Source: Myrica gale
Taxonomy: Eukaryota > Streptophyta > Magnoliopsida > Fagales > Myricaceae
Assembly (NCBI GenBank): GCA_963930655.1
Contig: OZ005600.1
Coordinates: 15,503,501-15,567,500 of the forward strand
Reading direction: 5' to 3'
Length of the DNA stretch: 64,000 nucleotides
The position numbers and the translations under genes are program-made. Within the stretch, counting starts at the first letter, position 1. Every line of letters starts with the position of its first letter. Positions 42,596-53,955 of the stretch are shown here, piece by piece. Under the pieces are notes generated by a model that saw nothing but the letters and a program-made list of their open reading frames with translations, was not told where the DNA came from and ran no database searches.

Positions 42596-44569
42596 TTTTG
42601 GTGGATGATCTCCTTAGGATGAGGTCAGCGAAGCAGCTGATGTTGGAGGAGCGTGTCCTATATATAACACAGCGCATACCTGGTATATGCAATGCTAATG
42701 GGGCAGGCCACCTTGCTTTTTTACATCCACGTTGTGACTTCAGTCTTCATCGAGACTGCAGATCAAGCACATGCATATCTTTGGGGCGGCTCTACGATAA
42801 CTAAGGCATTAGGCCGGACCTTAAAAAGTGGAATCTTTTGTAATATAGTACAAAATTTTAGTAAATTATAATTATAAATTATTTTTTTACATAAAAAACT
42901 ATTTATCAAAGTTGTGTATTCAAAATTTTTAATAGAGCTTATTCAATTGATAATGTTGATTTTATTAACTTTTGTAGTGAAAAAATTACAACAATTACAA
43001 TATTGTTATTAATATTTTACGTTAATAGAAGATAAAAAGAACGAGAGATTAGTTTTCGTGCTCTTTGAGAGAAAAGCTTTTACGTGTTTTTTTTTGGCGA
43101 AATTACACCTACTGCTCTTGAGATATTTAAAAGTTGTACTTGGGTCCCCGAGATAAAAAAAATTATTCATTTAGCTTCCTGATGTGATGATTTCGAGAAA
43201 AGATGTCCCTCTATCGACCTTCGCCCCCCTCTGTTAACGGTAAATGTGTTGACATGACAAATAATCTCTCGTCAATCCAATCAAATTACGATACGTGCCC
43301 AATCTAAATGCGTCAGCTCACAAATACCACGTTAGTGCCGGCCCAGTCAGCCACTTACGTCACGTCACTGCCACGTCAGCAAAGATTACAAAAAAAAAAA
43401 AACAAAAAAAAACCTAAGTTTTTCTCACTACCCATCGCCCGAACCACCTCTCACATTCTCTCTCAAAATCCCAAGCTGATTAGAATCCCAATATGTCAGT
43501 ATTTACAATTAAATATTTTTAATTAGGTATTAATTACTTTTAATGAATAAAGTAGCTTATTACCTAAAGTAGTTTTAACTTAGACATTAGTTTATCACGT
43601 TAAACGCTATTAGTATTAGATATGGTTTTTTAAATTGTTAGGTGCATTTATGCTAGAAACGGTAGACAATTCCTAGAGTTAGGTAGTAACTATATATGGT
43701 ACAAAAGGTTAGTAATTAAGTTTAGATGGACGGCAAATTATATTCCCATTTTTTTTTTTCATTTAACCTTTTATTTGTTTCAAATTTTTTACATTGGACC
43801 CCAACAATTAGAATATTATGTTTTGGCCTCCCAAAAAACTAAATATATCCAAGCTTCGCCCTGGTTATTTATATGATATAGGAAACTCGAAGTATGCCTT
43901 TGATCCTTCATAGTTATATTACGTTCTTGCCCAAAGAACAAGATGAACATTTTGCCGGCTCGCCGGCCGGCCGGCAGGTTCGGTTTCCCTTCTAATCTTA
44001 AGATTCTAAGAAGACTGAATAAATAAACAGGATGGAACTATCACATTAATGAAATCAAGCTAACAGTATGGATGACTTGTGCTAAAAAAATAGGGAGACG
44101 ATGACTTTAATTATCACTATTTGTCAACAATGGAAGATCATAGATCAGTTAGGCAGTTATTACAATGACTGGCATTTTTTTTTTACCTCAAAGTTTGAAA
44201 ACAATAATCTCAGCCGCCCTTTATTAGTTGACAAAGAAGGTGATGGTTTGGGGACTAGGATCCTATTTAATTTTTTGTCCGAATTTCATAGAGCAATGCA
44301 GAAAGAGATGAATATAACATGTAGATCTCATTGCTGAGTGCTCATGTTGTCCGAAATTTTATATGGACAACATTAAGTAGTGTAGGATCCATTTGCAATA
44401 TGTAATTCAGACATAGATCAATTACAAAAGATATTAATCCATGATTTGGCTAGTTTTATTCCTTATTTGGTACTGCGTACTACTAACAGAGCTCCGACAT
44501 AGAAGGAGCTATTTTATTCCTTATTTGGTGCAGTAGTACTAACAGAGCTTCACTTGGATCCTTCTGTTT
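42596..44569. other. no recognisable gene
   Basis: AT-rich intergenic sequence. GC-palindromic GCCGGCTCGCCGGCCGGCC lies near 43955-43975. A GTCAGC/ACGTCA-rich stretch with an open frame at 43308-43526 shows no family signal. Confidence 0.4.
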
Positions 44570-45862
44570 TCATGCCGGATAGGCCTCAACAATGGTCAGA
44601 ACAGCCGGAATCTTGATGACCCTATTGAGGAGAAAGCCTGATGCTTCTAGTATCTTTTGCCATGCCAACTTAGTCCTTTCATGTCCTCCCTTGCATAGCA
44701 TCATCATTGACAAATCAAGTGCTGCGATCATCTCATCAAATGGTCCCTCATTCTCCAGGTCTAAAAGAGGATCAATGATAACGACCTTCCCAGTCTCTTT
44801 TGGTATCGCTTTTAGGCAATTCTTAAGAACCTTGATGCTGTCTTCATCGTGGAAACTAGCTAGTACTCTCTACATGAAAAAGGAAGTTGGAAACTTTCAG
44901 TCTATTATATTGTTTGGTGCGAAAGTGCATAAAAGTATACCTTCAATATTGTTAGTTAGAGTGAGTTTTAGCTAGCTCTAAGTAGCAAGCGGGTATACAA
45001 AATATACAGAAAAATACGAAAAATCCGTATATTCCAAATTAAATGACAAACACAATCGTTTTCCTATATAGAACGAGGTTCCATTTGGTCAATTTACCTG
45101 CATGAAGATTGCATCAGCCTTGGGAATGGCCTCAAAGATGTTACCTCCAACGTTAATGACCCCTTCGTGCTTTGGAGCCGCTGCGATAACATGTGGCAAA
45201 TCGAAGTTGATACCTTTGATGTGGGGATGTGCTTTTACAATTTTTGATATCATATGGCCATTTCCGCCCCCCACATCCACCAATGATCCAATGGAACTGA
45301 ACCCATCTTTATATCCCGTTAAGATTGCGTCCACCATGATCGTTGCTGTGCTTTCCATTCCAGCATTGAAGAGCTTGTTGAATTCATGGTTTTTGGAGGC
45401 GAACTCGAAGATCTCAGAGCCATAGCACTTGCTGAACCCAGTACTACCAGTGACACCTTCCTTCACAAATTGGGCAAGGCAGTACCAGGGAGCCATTAGC
45501 CAGTCACTGTTTTGCAGTAATATGAACGGAGCCAAACTAAGTTCAGAGTCATGCAGAAACCATCTTGAGGAGGCAGTCAGCCCGTAGAGAGTTTCCTCAC
45601 TGTTTGGCCTTTGATGAGCCGAGAAGATTCCTTTGCGTACAAGCAATCTCATTATGCGTTCGAGGTGGGGGATGTTAGGCGAAGGCGAGTCTATCTTGGC
45701 AGCTATTTGGGACAAACTGATGGGAACACCGTGGGAGTTTATGATATCAGCAACACGGAGATCCACAGCACATTTCAATGCCATTGAGACTACAAAGGAA
45801 AATGTGTGTTCCCAAAGTTTTGTTTGGCCATCTTGCAATACCTTAGCTTCTGTAAGTGCCAT
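44570..45862 (-). CDS. plant SAM-dependent O-methyltransferase (COMT-like), catalytic His replaced
   Basis: Two exons, 45862-45098 and 44869-44570, give 354 residues, the usual length for class II plant O-methyltransferases. The dimerisation region is residues 15-100 (SMALKCAVDLRVADIINSHG). The SAM-binding motif LVDVGGGNGHMISKIV starts near residue 194, with INFDLPHVIAAAP after it. The family intron lies before the catalytic segment. There the usual W-V/I-L-H-D-W is RVLASF (residues 256-261), so the His base is Ala259 and its Asp partner Ser260. GGHERT and the C-terminal IVEAYP remain. Frame and splice sites are otherwise sound; using the next AG as acceptor would give an immediate stop. It may be a pseudoenzyme or a recently decaying gene. 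Substrates of relatives include phenolics and alkaloids; none can be assigned here. Confidence 0.83.
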
Positions 45863-45978
45863 CTTTTTTTTGTCCTCACCGCCTTCTCCTATCTCATGCA
45901 GTACTGTAGATTCTTACATGCAACATATATATAGTACAAGCAGAGCCTATAAATATAATTTCCTATTGTTTAAGGCCT
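45863..45978 (-). promoter_or_regulatory. upstream region of the O-methyltransferase gene
   Basis: Short 5' region with ATATATATAG near 45927-45935, a possible TATA box about 65 bases before the ATG on the minus strand. The CACTA-like terminus begins at 45979, so the promoter lies next to a transposon end. Confidence 0.4.
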
Positions 45979-46190
45979 ATCACTACAAGAAAAACAAGCC
46001 ACTCTAACCGAACATTTAGTATCTGTCACCAAAGAGTAGGCTTTTAGTGACGTAACTTACAAAAGCATCATTACTAATATCTAGAGCAACAAACAGATGG
46101 TTGCCGTAACCACAAAATAATACTAACGGAGTATATTTTATTAGAAACGATTTTGGCCGTCACTACATAGAGTTTAAACTTTTTTGACAT
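45979..46190 (+). mobile_element. CACTA-type terminus, truncated
   Basis: Begins CACTACAAGAAAAACAAGCC, a standard CACTA start, followed by TTTTAGTGACG and related motifs (46031-46180). No matching inverted end follows, so only one end remains or the partner is diverged. Confidence 0.6.
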
Positions 46191-46904
46191 TTTGGGAGGA
46201 GGAAATTACGCCCTAGACACACCTATCTACCCCCACTTTTACTGTCGTCATGACCCATTGTCCACGAAACGTGTCCTTTCAATTCTTTCCTCAGATTACT
46301 TAGCAAAAAAAACAATTTTTTCCTAACATCTCGTATTTTTCTCTCCCTTATTTCCTCTGTTTTTTTTACCTTTGCCCTTTCGCTCATCGTCACCTCCAAA
46401 TATCTCACGTAAATCAGGTAGATCTGTACTGGGCTTGAGCAAAGAGAACAGTTAGTGAAGAAAGGGTTTGAGTAGGAAGCGACGACAAGATGTATAGGAT
46501 GTATGAAGAAAGGGTTTGAGCAAAGAGGTATACTAGGCTATGTGGAGCGGCTAGAATTTTTTGAAGCTCATTGGCTGCCAACCCAGCTATTCGGGAGAGA
46601 TGAGGCTGCAATTTGTGAAATCCTCTGTTGTTGCCGAACTTTTTTCTTCTGAGTTTGTTGCAGATTTTCTTTTGGCATGTTTGTTGTAGATCTTGCCGCA
46701 TTTGTGAAGGCCTCGTTTTTTAAAGTTCTTTTATTCATTGTAGATCTTTTTTTTATGGATTTGTTGTAGATCTGGATTGTTGTAGATTTGGTTTGTTGCA
46801 GATTTTTGGATTTTCTGCATTTGTTTCCTGCTATGGTGATTTGTAAAGTTTTAAATTTTGTAAAGTCTTGTGTCCTATTACATGAAGTCTTTGTACAACC
46901 GTTT
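46191..46904. other. no recognisable gene
   Basis: Contains repeated short phrases GTTGTAGATCT / TTGTTGTAGAT (46620-46800). No family recognised. Confidence 0.4.
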
Positions 46905-47808
46905 ATAAAGATTCAAATTTTATATGGATTGTTGTCTCTCTCTGTTTGAAATGAATTATCTGGTTGGTTTTGCTATTTCTCTGTTTGAAATGGAGCTCGT
47001 CGGCGCAGAGCCACGGCTTGGCAAGCTTCTCCCAATAAACTTCACGGTCGCAGTTGCCACCCATTCCTGACGAACGCGTTGCGTTATACTTTACGAATTC
47101 TAGGTCCATCCTTATATATCCTGACGGACCATTAGGCTTCATGCCACAATTGTATGTAAATTCATCTAGGGTTAGTAAGCACAAATGGTCCACGCAACAA
47201 TTGTATGTAATTCATCTAGGGTTAGTCACCACTTCATGGCTAATTAGGTCTAAAGATTTAGGGTTAGTAAGCACTAATGGTCCATACAACAATTGTATGT
47301 AATTCATCTAGGGCCAGTTACCACTTTAGTGCTAAATCTAAAAAAAATCAAAATTTATATAGATTATTGTCTCTCTATGTTTGAAATGGATTATCTGGTT
47401 GGTTTTTATATTTCTCTGTTTGAAATGGAGCTCGTCGGCGTAGAGCAACGGGGACCAGCTCGTCGGCGCAGAGCAACGGCTTGGCAAGCTTCTCCCAACA
47501 GACTTCACGGTTGCAGTTGCCACCCATTCCTGACGAACGCGTTGAGTTATACTCTACGAATTCTAGGTCCATCCTTATATATCCTGACGGACCATTAGGC
47601 TTCATGCCACAATTGTATGTAAATTCATCTAGGGTTAATAAGCACTAATGGTCCACGCAACAATTGTATGTAATTCATCTAGGGTTAGTCACCACTTCAG
47701 GGCTAATTAGGTCTAAAGATTTAGGGTTAGTAAGCACTAATGGTCCACACAACAATTGTAAGTAATTCATCTAGGGTCAGTTACCACTTTAGTGCCAAAT
47801 CTAAGAAA
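46905..47808. repeat. tandem duplication of a roughly 435-base unit
   Basis: Copy 1 is about 46905-47340 and copy 2 about 47341-47808, more than 90 percent alike by eye. Copy 2 has an extra roughly 30-base partial repeat of GAGCTCGTCGGCG. Each unit contains three shorter repeats of ACAATTGTATGTAA..TTCATCTAGGG. On the minus strand both keep an open stretch (KPNGPSGYIRMDLEFV, SSGMGGNC.REV.WEKLAKP) of about 60 residues, which I do not recognise as any family. Confidence 0.75.
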
Positions 47809-49079
47809 TTCAACCTTCAAAAGTATGCCGCATGTGTTATAAATTAGCCATGCGTTACGATTTGACAGTTAGATTTATTTCAGGACGCAACTTGATGGAT
47901 TTTAAAAGTTTAGAAACTTAATATGTAAAAAATAATAGTTAAGACCCTAATTTGAGATTGCTCTGGTAACTTGGGGCAAACCTAATTTTGAGAGGAGCTG
48001 GGCCATGGCTCGAGTCCCATGGCTTGGTCCCTGGTGCCAACTGCCAAGACTCAATAGAGCTACTATCACTACAGCTACTGCAGGCCCTTAGGCGCCCAAA
48101 ATTAAAGACATAAAACTAGTCAAGGGAGTTAATCCCCCCACCTGCCCCCACTACTAAATATTATGGCATCGAAACTTTGCCCCATCCTAATAAACTGATG
48201 ACCAGGAGATGCGGCATATTTGATTGATTATCTTATTTTTCAAATTATGGATTTACCAGGATGCATTGAAAATGTGAAAATTTCTAATTTCAATCAACCA
48301 ACATGATCTTCTACTTTTATATTCTTTAAATAAATGCTCAAAATTTGTTTTACATCTGGAACACAGTTCCAGTACTCAAGAACATTCTTGAATTTTTGGT
48401 GTTAATCTATCTTATTTATAATTATATTAAAATTAACAAAATATACTTTAATATCCTATTTATAATATTATATAAATACATCAAGGACTCCACGTCAACT
48501 AATGAACCTTGCCGTCGGTAACACGTACGTAGCATTAAGACTACAAAAACTAGGAGAGAGAGAGAAATTGTCACAAGCTAGCGAGATCCTTATGCCGTGA
48601 AGCGGGGGTAAGTACGATATCCTACGAGTCCTGAAGTAGCTCTCGAGTCTCGATCAGGAGCGGCTCAATAAAAACGAAAATTACTATTTTTCCCAAATTA
48701 ATAAACGTCTCCCTTAGGTGGCATACGAGATATACGTTTAGCTTTATATATATAACTTCCGACGTCTTGACAATTTGTTATATAAATATTTTTAAAATCA
48801 TTTTACTCATGACTTGGTCGAATGTTTTCAAAAAATAATCGAAGATCAATTTTTAATTGAAGTTAGGCTAAGTTTGTTTTGCCGTATTTTACTTTGTGTA
48901 AAGTACTTTCAATATTTTCGAATATTTGGAGTCTCATAAAATAGGGTCAACCGTAAAACACACCTCACACCTTTGCTTTCTTGAAAGTGGTTTACTTTCT
49001 AAAATTAGTGAATCTTCTTCTTCGACTTGCCTTTCTCAATCTTATGGGTGGTAAAAAATCCATCGACCCGAAACCGATC
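47809..49079. other. no recognisable gene
   Basis: AT-rich intergenic sequence with no long frame and no recognised repeat family. Confidence 0.4.
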
Positions 49080-49650
49080 CGGTTTCATCCCGAACTAATC
49101 GGGTTACATCGTGGTCAGGGTCGGGGTTGGCTTTTGAAACATGAACCAAGAAAAATCAAGTTTGTGTTTAGGTCTCTAACCTGAAACCAAAGCATTCAAA
49201 GGAACTCGACCCTGACAGTTTTAGTTTTTTTCGGGGTTGAGATCGGGTTTTGAAATATGAACCCGAGAAAAATAAAGTTCGTGTTCGGATCTCTAACCCA
49301 AAACCAAAGTATTCAAAGGAACTCGACCCCGACGGTTTAGCTATTTCAAGGTTGAGGTTAGGTTTTGAAACATGAACTCGACCCCGGCGGTTTTAGCTTT
49401 TTTCTGGGTTGAGATCGGGTTTTGAAACATTAACCCGAGAAAAATCAAGTTCGTGTTTGAGTCTCTAACCCGAAACCAAAGTATTCAAAGGAACTCGACC
49501 CCGACGGTTTAGCTTTTTTCGGGGTTGGGGTCAGATTTGAAACATGAACTCGAGAAAAATAAAGTTGATGTTTGAGTCTCTAAACCGAAACCAAAGTATT
49601 CAAAAGAACCCGATCCTGACGATTTTAATTATTTTCGGGGTCGAGTTGCA
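49080..49650. repeat. minisatellite of roughly 117-base units
   Basis: Four full and one partial copy of a unit with GAACTCGACCCCGACGGTTT, GGGTTGAGATCGGGTTTTGA and CCAAAGTATTCAAAG. Copies begin near 49200, 49320, 49375 (partial), 49492 and 49605. No coding role seen. Confidence 0.8.
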
Positions 49651-50269
49651 AACTTCTTGCCTGATGTTAATAATTAAATTTATTAATCATATAAAATTAC
49701 AAAAAATACAACATGGGTCAAAACATTGTAAATACTTTCAAAAAATATATTTGATGTAACAACCAAACATCAGAAATTAGATTACTTTACTTAAATATAA
49801 TGCATTTGAAATTACTTTAAAAAAAAATCACTTTACTTAAAACAAAGGGAGCCTTAAATATAAATGTGTTATTACGATCGAGGAAAATTTTGATTTACTG
49901 CCTAATTATAGCATCTATTACAATTTCATAGGGCTTTTAATGGAGGAATTTTTATATTTTTTTAATAGGGGTGAGTGTCATAGGTGGCCGCATCAACTGC
50001 CTAGCAGCAGACAACAACATTGCTATACCTTCTCATGGGACAAGTTTAACAATGAAAAAGCAAATCTCAAAACTATCAACAGATTTAATTTACCCTCTCT
50101 ATTACTACATGACAATTATAGTAAAAAAAATAAATGTCACACTTTTAGTAGCCGTATCCTAATGAGATTCAAATAAAAATTTGTGGCACCTTAAGAGTGC
50201 AATAAGCCATATATTAACGATAACTGTACCAATCGATAGTAAAATTTTCGTCACTAAATATTATGATCG

Positions 50270-50800
50270 ATCAATAACTGTACCAATCGGTCGGTGAAAT
50301 CGAAGTGGTCGATCGGTGGAATCATTGATCGGTCGGTCTTTGTTTTGAAATGGTCGATTGAAAGATACGGTCGATCGATCGCCAATTTTAAGACGATCGA
50401 TCAAATACATATGGCTGATCGATCAATACATATTAACGATAGATCGTTTCAGTACCATCAATCTGTCGTGTTTGTTTAATCGATCTATCACTTGAGTTTG
50501 AAGATCGAATGTTTTAGTACCATCAATTGGTCGTGTTTATCTAATCAATCGTCGTTTATTTCAGCGATGGAACGATGATTTCCTACATGATCGATCGATG
50601 TCAGCTAACGATCTATCGTCTATTTCTCCACCGATCGGGCGTTTATAATATCGATGGATCGCTTGCACTGGGCCGATCGATCGGTTATATTACTGATCGA
50701 TCATTATTTTAGTCATTTTAATATGGGTGATCGATCGGTGGTATTCGCGATCGATGGTTATCACAATAACCGTTCGATCGCTGAAATTGCCGATCAAACA
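50270..50800. repeat. CGATCGATCG repeat array, right side of the second CACTA element
   Basis: About twenty GATCGATC/CGATCGATCG motifs (for example near 50372, 50583, 50679 and 50727) in a mirror-image subterminal array. Related motifs recur inside the element near 52672-52880 and 55925-56230. Confidence 0.8.
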
Positions 50801-51009
50801 GTAATAGCATAATCATTTAAAAAAACAATAATAATAGAAATATTATATAACACGTACTATTAACAATACAATAATCACATTAATGATGTTCAATAATAAT
50901 ACATTATGATCCGTAATTAAACCGAAAATAACATCGTAATAATACATAAATACAAAGCTATTACAACATACATGTATCTACCTTTTTGAGCCCCCAAAAT
51001 GACTCAATA

Positions 51010-51975
51010 GTCACTTTTACATGTCGCTCATTTTCTTTTCCATTACAGAGGACATTTTCCTCTCCAGCTCCTTTGATATTTCTACTCGTAAGCGCTTTTG
51101 CTTCTTTCGCATACGCCCTTTCTCATTTTGCATGCGCTCCTCGTGCTCCACTCGCATGTGCTCTTGCTCCCTTTTCATGCACTCCTACTCCACCCGTTTC
51201 TCCTCACGGTGGTCCTAGAGCGTGTCCTTCATCTCAGCTTGCTTTTTCGCAAATTCTTGCAAGTCTTTTTCTCTAGAATCTCTCATCGCTTCTATCAATC
51301 CCTTGCCTTCGCTAGCTGGTGTTGTGAAAACTTCGAGTGCTCTGGAACGAGCGCAAACCAGCAGCGTGGTTCACAGTCAACTTTGATTTATTCTTCTTAT
51401 TTTGCGCGCTTCGTTTCTGTGATATTTTAAGTAATTAAATATAAAAATAATGTAATATTTAATCAACGGAATTTTGTAAATCACATACCAAAAAGTGCTT
51501 CGTTTGTGAACAAATCGCATAACTCCTTCCATTATTCTTCCGTGGTATTAGGGTGAGACTTCAGTAATACCGCCTCTTTGCTCGGGAACTTCTTGAAATA
51601 CGCAGGCATCTGGTTGCAGTGTGTTCGACGTGCCGTCATCATAGTCTCGACCGCCGTCCTCACATCCTCTTGACGGGTGTAGTCAAGGTCAAAGTGGTCC
51701 TGCATAAGTACCAAAACACACAATATTACAATGATAAATGAAATGCTAACCAAGAATAATATGTTTACGAGTTTAATCATACCAACACTCGATCCATAAT
51801 GTACTCCTTCACTTCTGCTGGAACATCAACCCACTTGTTAACGGAGATTGGAATTAGCCCTCAGACCAACATTCTAATCTTCGTCGATAGGGTGACAGCA
51901 ATGGAAGACACTTCTCCACACTCTCCCTCCGGGATATGCACCGATAATTTCCCAGACCCAGACCCAAGAATTTTA
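51010..51975 (-). pseudogene. TNPA-like gene remnant of the second CACTA element
   Basis: Minus-strand blocks SGKLSVHIPEGECGEVSS, KWVDVPAEVKEYIMDRVL and DHFDLDYTRQEDVRTAVETM, FKKFPSKEA, then a charged coiled-coil tail (KGRMRKKQKRLRVEISKELE). These align with SGKIPVSIVDGHR, AKVPNFVKEYIRERVL and DDFDLNYDRQEDRETV of the first element's TNPA-like gene, with the same intron before DDFD/DHFD. Stops (for example after RMLV and in the tail) make it inactive. Confidence 0.8.
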
Positions 51976-51989
51976 TCCAAACCGACCCC

Positions 51990-52239
51990 ACGTGTCCAAA
52001 CCAACCCCACGTGTCCTACCTCCTTCTAACTCCGCATGAACATCATTTATCATTTCCTCCATCCCATCAAAGTTATTTCCCTCTAAATCCTCATCACTAT
52101 GTGGTAAGCTTGCACCAGACTCTTGACTCAGATTTGAAGCAAGTTGAATACCCTCCTCGTGCAACATCCATAACTTACAACTCACATCAAACTCATTAAT
52201 GTATATATGATCTTTCATTTTATCCAACACTTGAAACAC
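51990..52239 (-). pseudogene. TNP2 N-terminal remnant fused to the TNPA-like remnant
   Basis: Frame MFQVLDKMKDHIYINEFDVS, CKLWMLHEEG, then acidic HSDEDLEGNNFDGMEEMIND. It corresponds to the WVLHGEP region and the acidic stretch after it in the first element's TNP2. The catalytic Transposase_21 domain that should follow is missing; the TNPA-like sequence begins within about 40 bases. Confidence 0.65.
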
Positions 52240-53955
52240 TCAAATATTCATCATCCATGCTTCTCAAACTCCATAATTTATTTCAATAATCAAACATGTA
52301 AATATCACAAATACTACACATGAATCCATAATCAAATAACCAACCAAATCATTCCTAAATCGTAGTGTAGGTCGAGCATATTACCTCTTGCACGAAATCA
52401 ACACCAAAACGAACTAAACCCCACCAAAATCCCACAAATTTTACCTAAATTTTTCAATATTCACCAGGTTAAAAAAAACCAATGAATTTGAGCTTGGGCT
52501 TGATCTTAAGCTATTCTAAACACTCTCACAATTAAAAGAATGGTGTTTGGGTTAAGTTTGAAGGAGACATAGCTTCTTGCCGCAAGCATTCGGTCTCCTC
52601 TTGTCGTGGGTGTGTTTTTGCACTTCACCTCACGACCATAAAGCATTTTAGTATTTCAAGCTCGATAAATACCGATCGATCGCCTTTTCAGCTTTAAAAC
52701 TCTCGCTAAGTTTTCCGACCTATCAATTGTCACAAATGTACCGATCAATCGGTATGTGAATTTAAAAGGACGACAGATGCAGGCCATCGATTGGTCGTTT
52801 GAGACGATCGATCGGACTCAGAAGCTTAAACGAAATCGTCCTGTATCGATCGATCGGTAACGCATAGATCGATCGGTGAACCTAATTTTTAACTAGACAA
52901 ATGACTTAATTATTAAATTATTTTACATATAATGTCATCTTAATACATACCTCATACTAATAACTTATAATTATGTGCTAAATAATCGTTATATCACTAG
53001 TTTATGACATTTTAATACATTCCTCATGCTAACTCTTACAAAATGCATCATAGATGCAACATGTACAACTTATACATGTTTTCCTAAATATTAATGATGT
53101 GTATATTTGTGTTTTTATCTAATCTAAATACATCCTAACATACTTTTTTAATATATGTTTTGTGTTTGCAAATATTTAAACTCGCAATATTCAATCATCA
53201 AAATCTCGATTGTGCACAAAAGCCAACAATCTCTCACTTTTTGATGATGAAAATAACTTGATAGTTTTGGGATGACTTCCCTTATCTGTTGCAATTGGAC
53301 AAACATTTAAAACTAGAGACAAAGCATTAGTAGTAGTGAAGATTGGTCGACCGCTTCACCAGCCGGTCGACCTCTTCAACTTAAGCACATAGTCCGGTTT
53401 TTTTAAACTCACGTTTTTGAAAATTTTTAAACACCCAATTTTAAAGATTTACTTCTCATAAGTATATGAAAATTTTGAGAGTTTGATTGGGGTGTTTTGA
53501 AACCTTTAAAAAAAATTTAATATTTCAAACAAAAGGTAAAACAATTTATGCACGTTTTGAAAGATATACAAGTGTGATTCATAATCCTTGTCATAAGTAA
53601 AACAAAGAGTTACAAGGATTATACCCTAAGGTTTTAAATCTTCACTTTTGAGCTCCTTGCATCTTATTGATCTTCTTTTTTTTAAATCTTTGGCTCTTTC
53701 ATCAAAACGTATTTGTCTTTATAGATGTTCGTTTTATAAACTTGGTCCATTTATTGAAACATTAAAATCTCGATTGTGCACAAAAGCCAGCAATCTTAAT
53801 ACATATCTCATACCAATAGCTTATAACCATGTGTTAAATAAATGTTACATCACTACTTTATGACATCTTAATATATTCTTCATACTAACTCTTACAAAAT
53901 GCATCTATGATGCAACATGTACAACTTATACATGCTTTTCTAAATATTAATGATG
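52240..53955. other. interior of the second CACTA element
   Basis: No gene. A roughly 170-base segment at about 52935-53105 recurs at 53795-53960 (ACTCTTACAAAATGCATC, AACATGTACAACTTATACAT), and ATCTCGATTGTGCACAAAAG occurs at both 53203 and 53767. This indicates a local duplication. Confidence 0.55.

Noticed and set aside
43308-43526. Plus-strand frame of 72 codons
   Set aside because: No start context, no family, AT-rich 3' half.
51098-51430. Plus-strand frame of 110 codons
   Set aside because: Opposite strand of the TNPA-like remnant; His/Leu-rich shadow.
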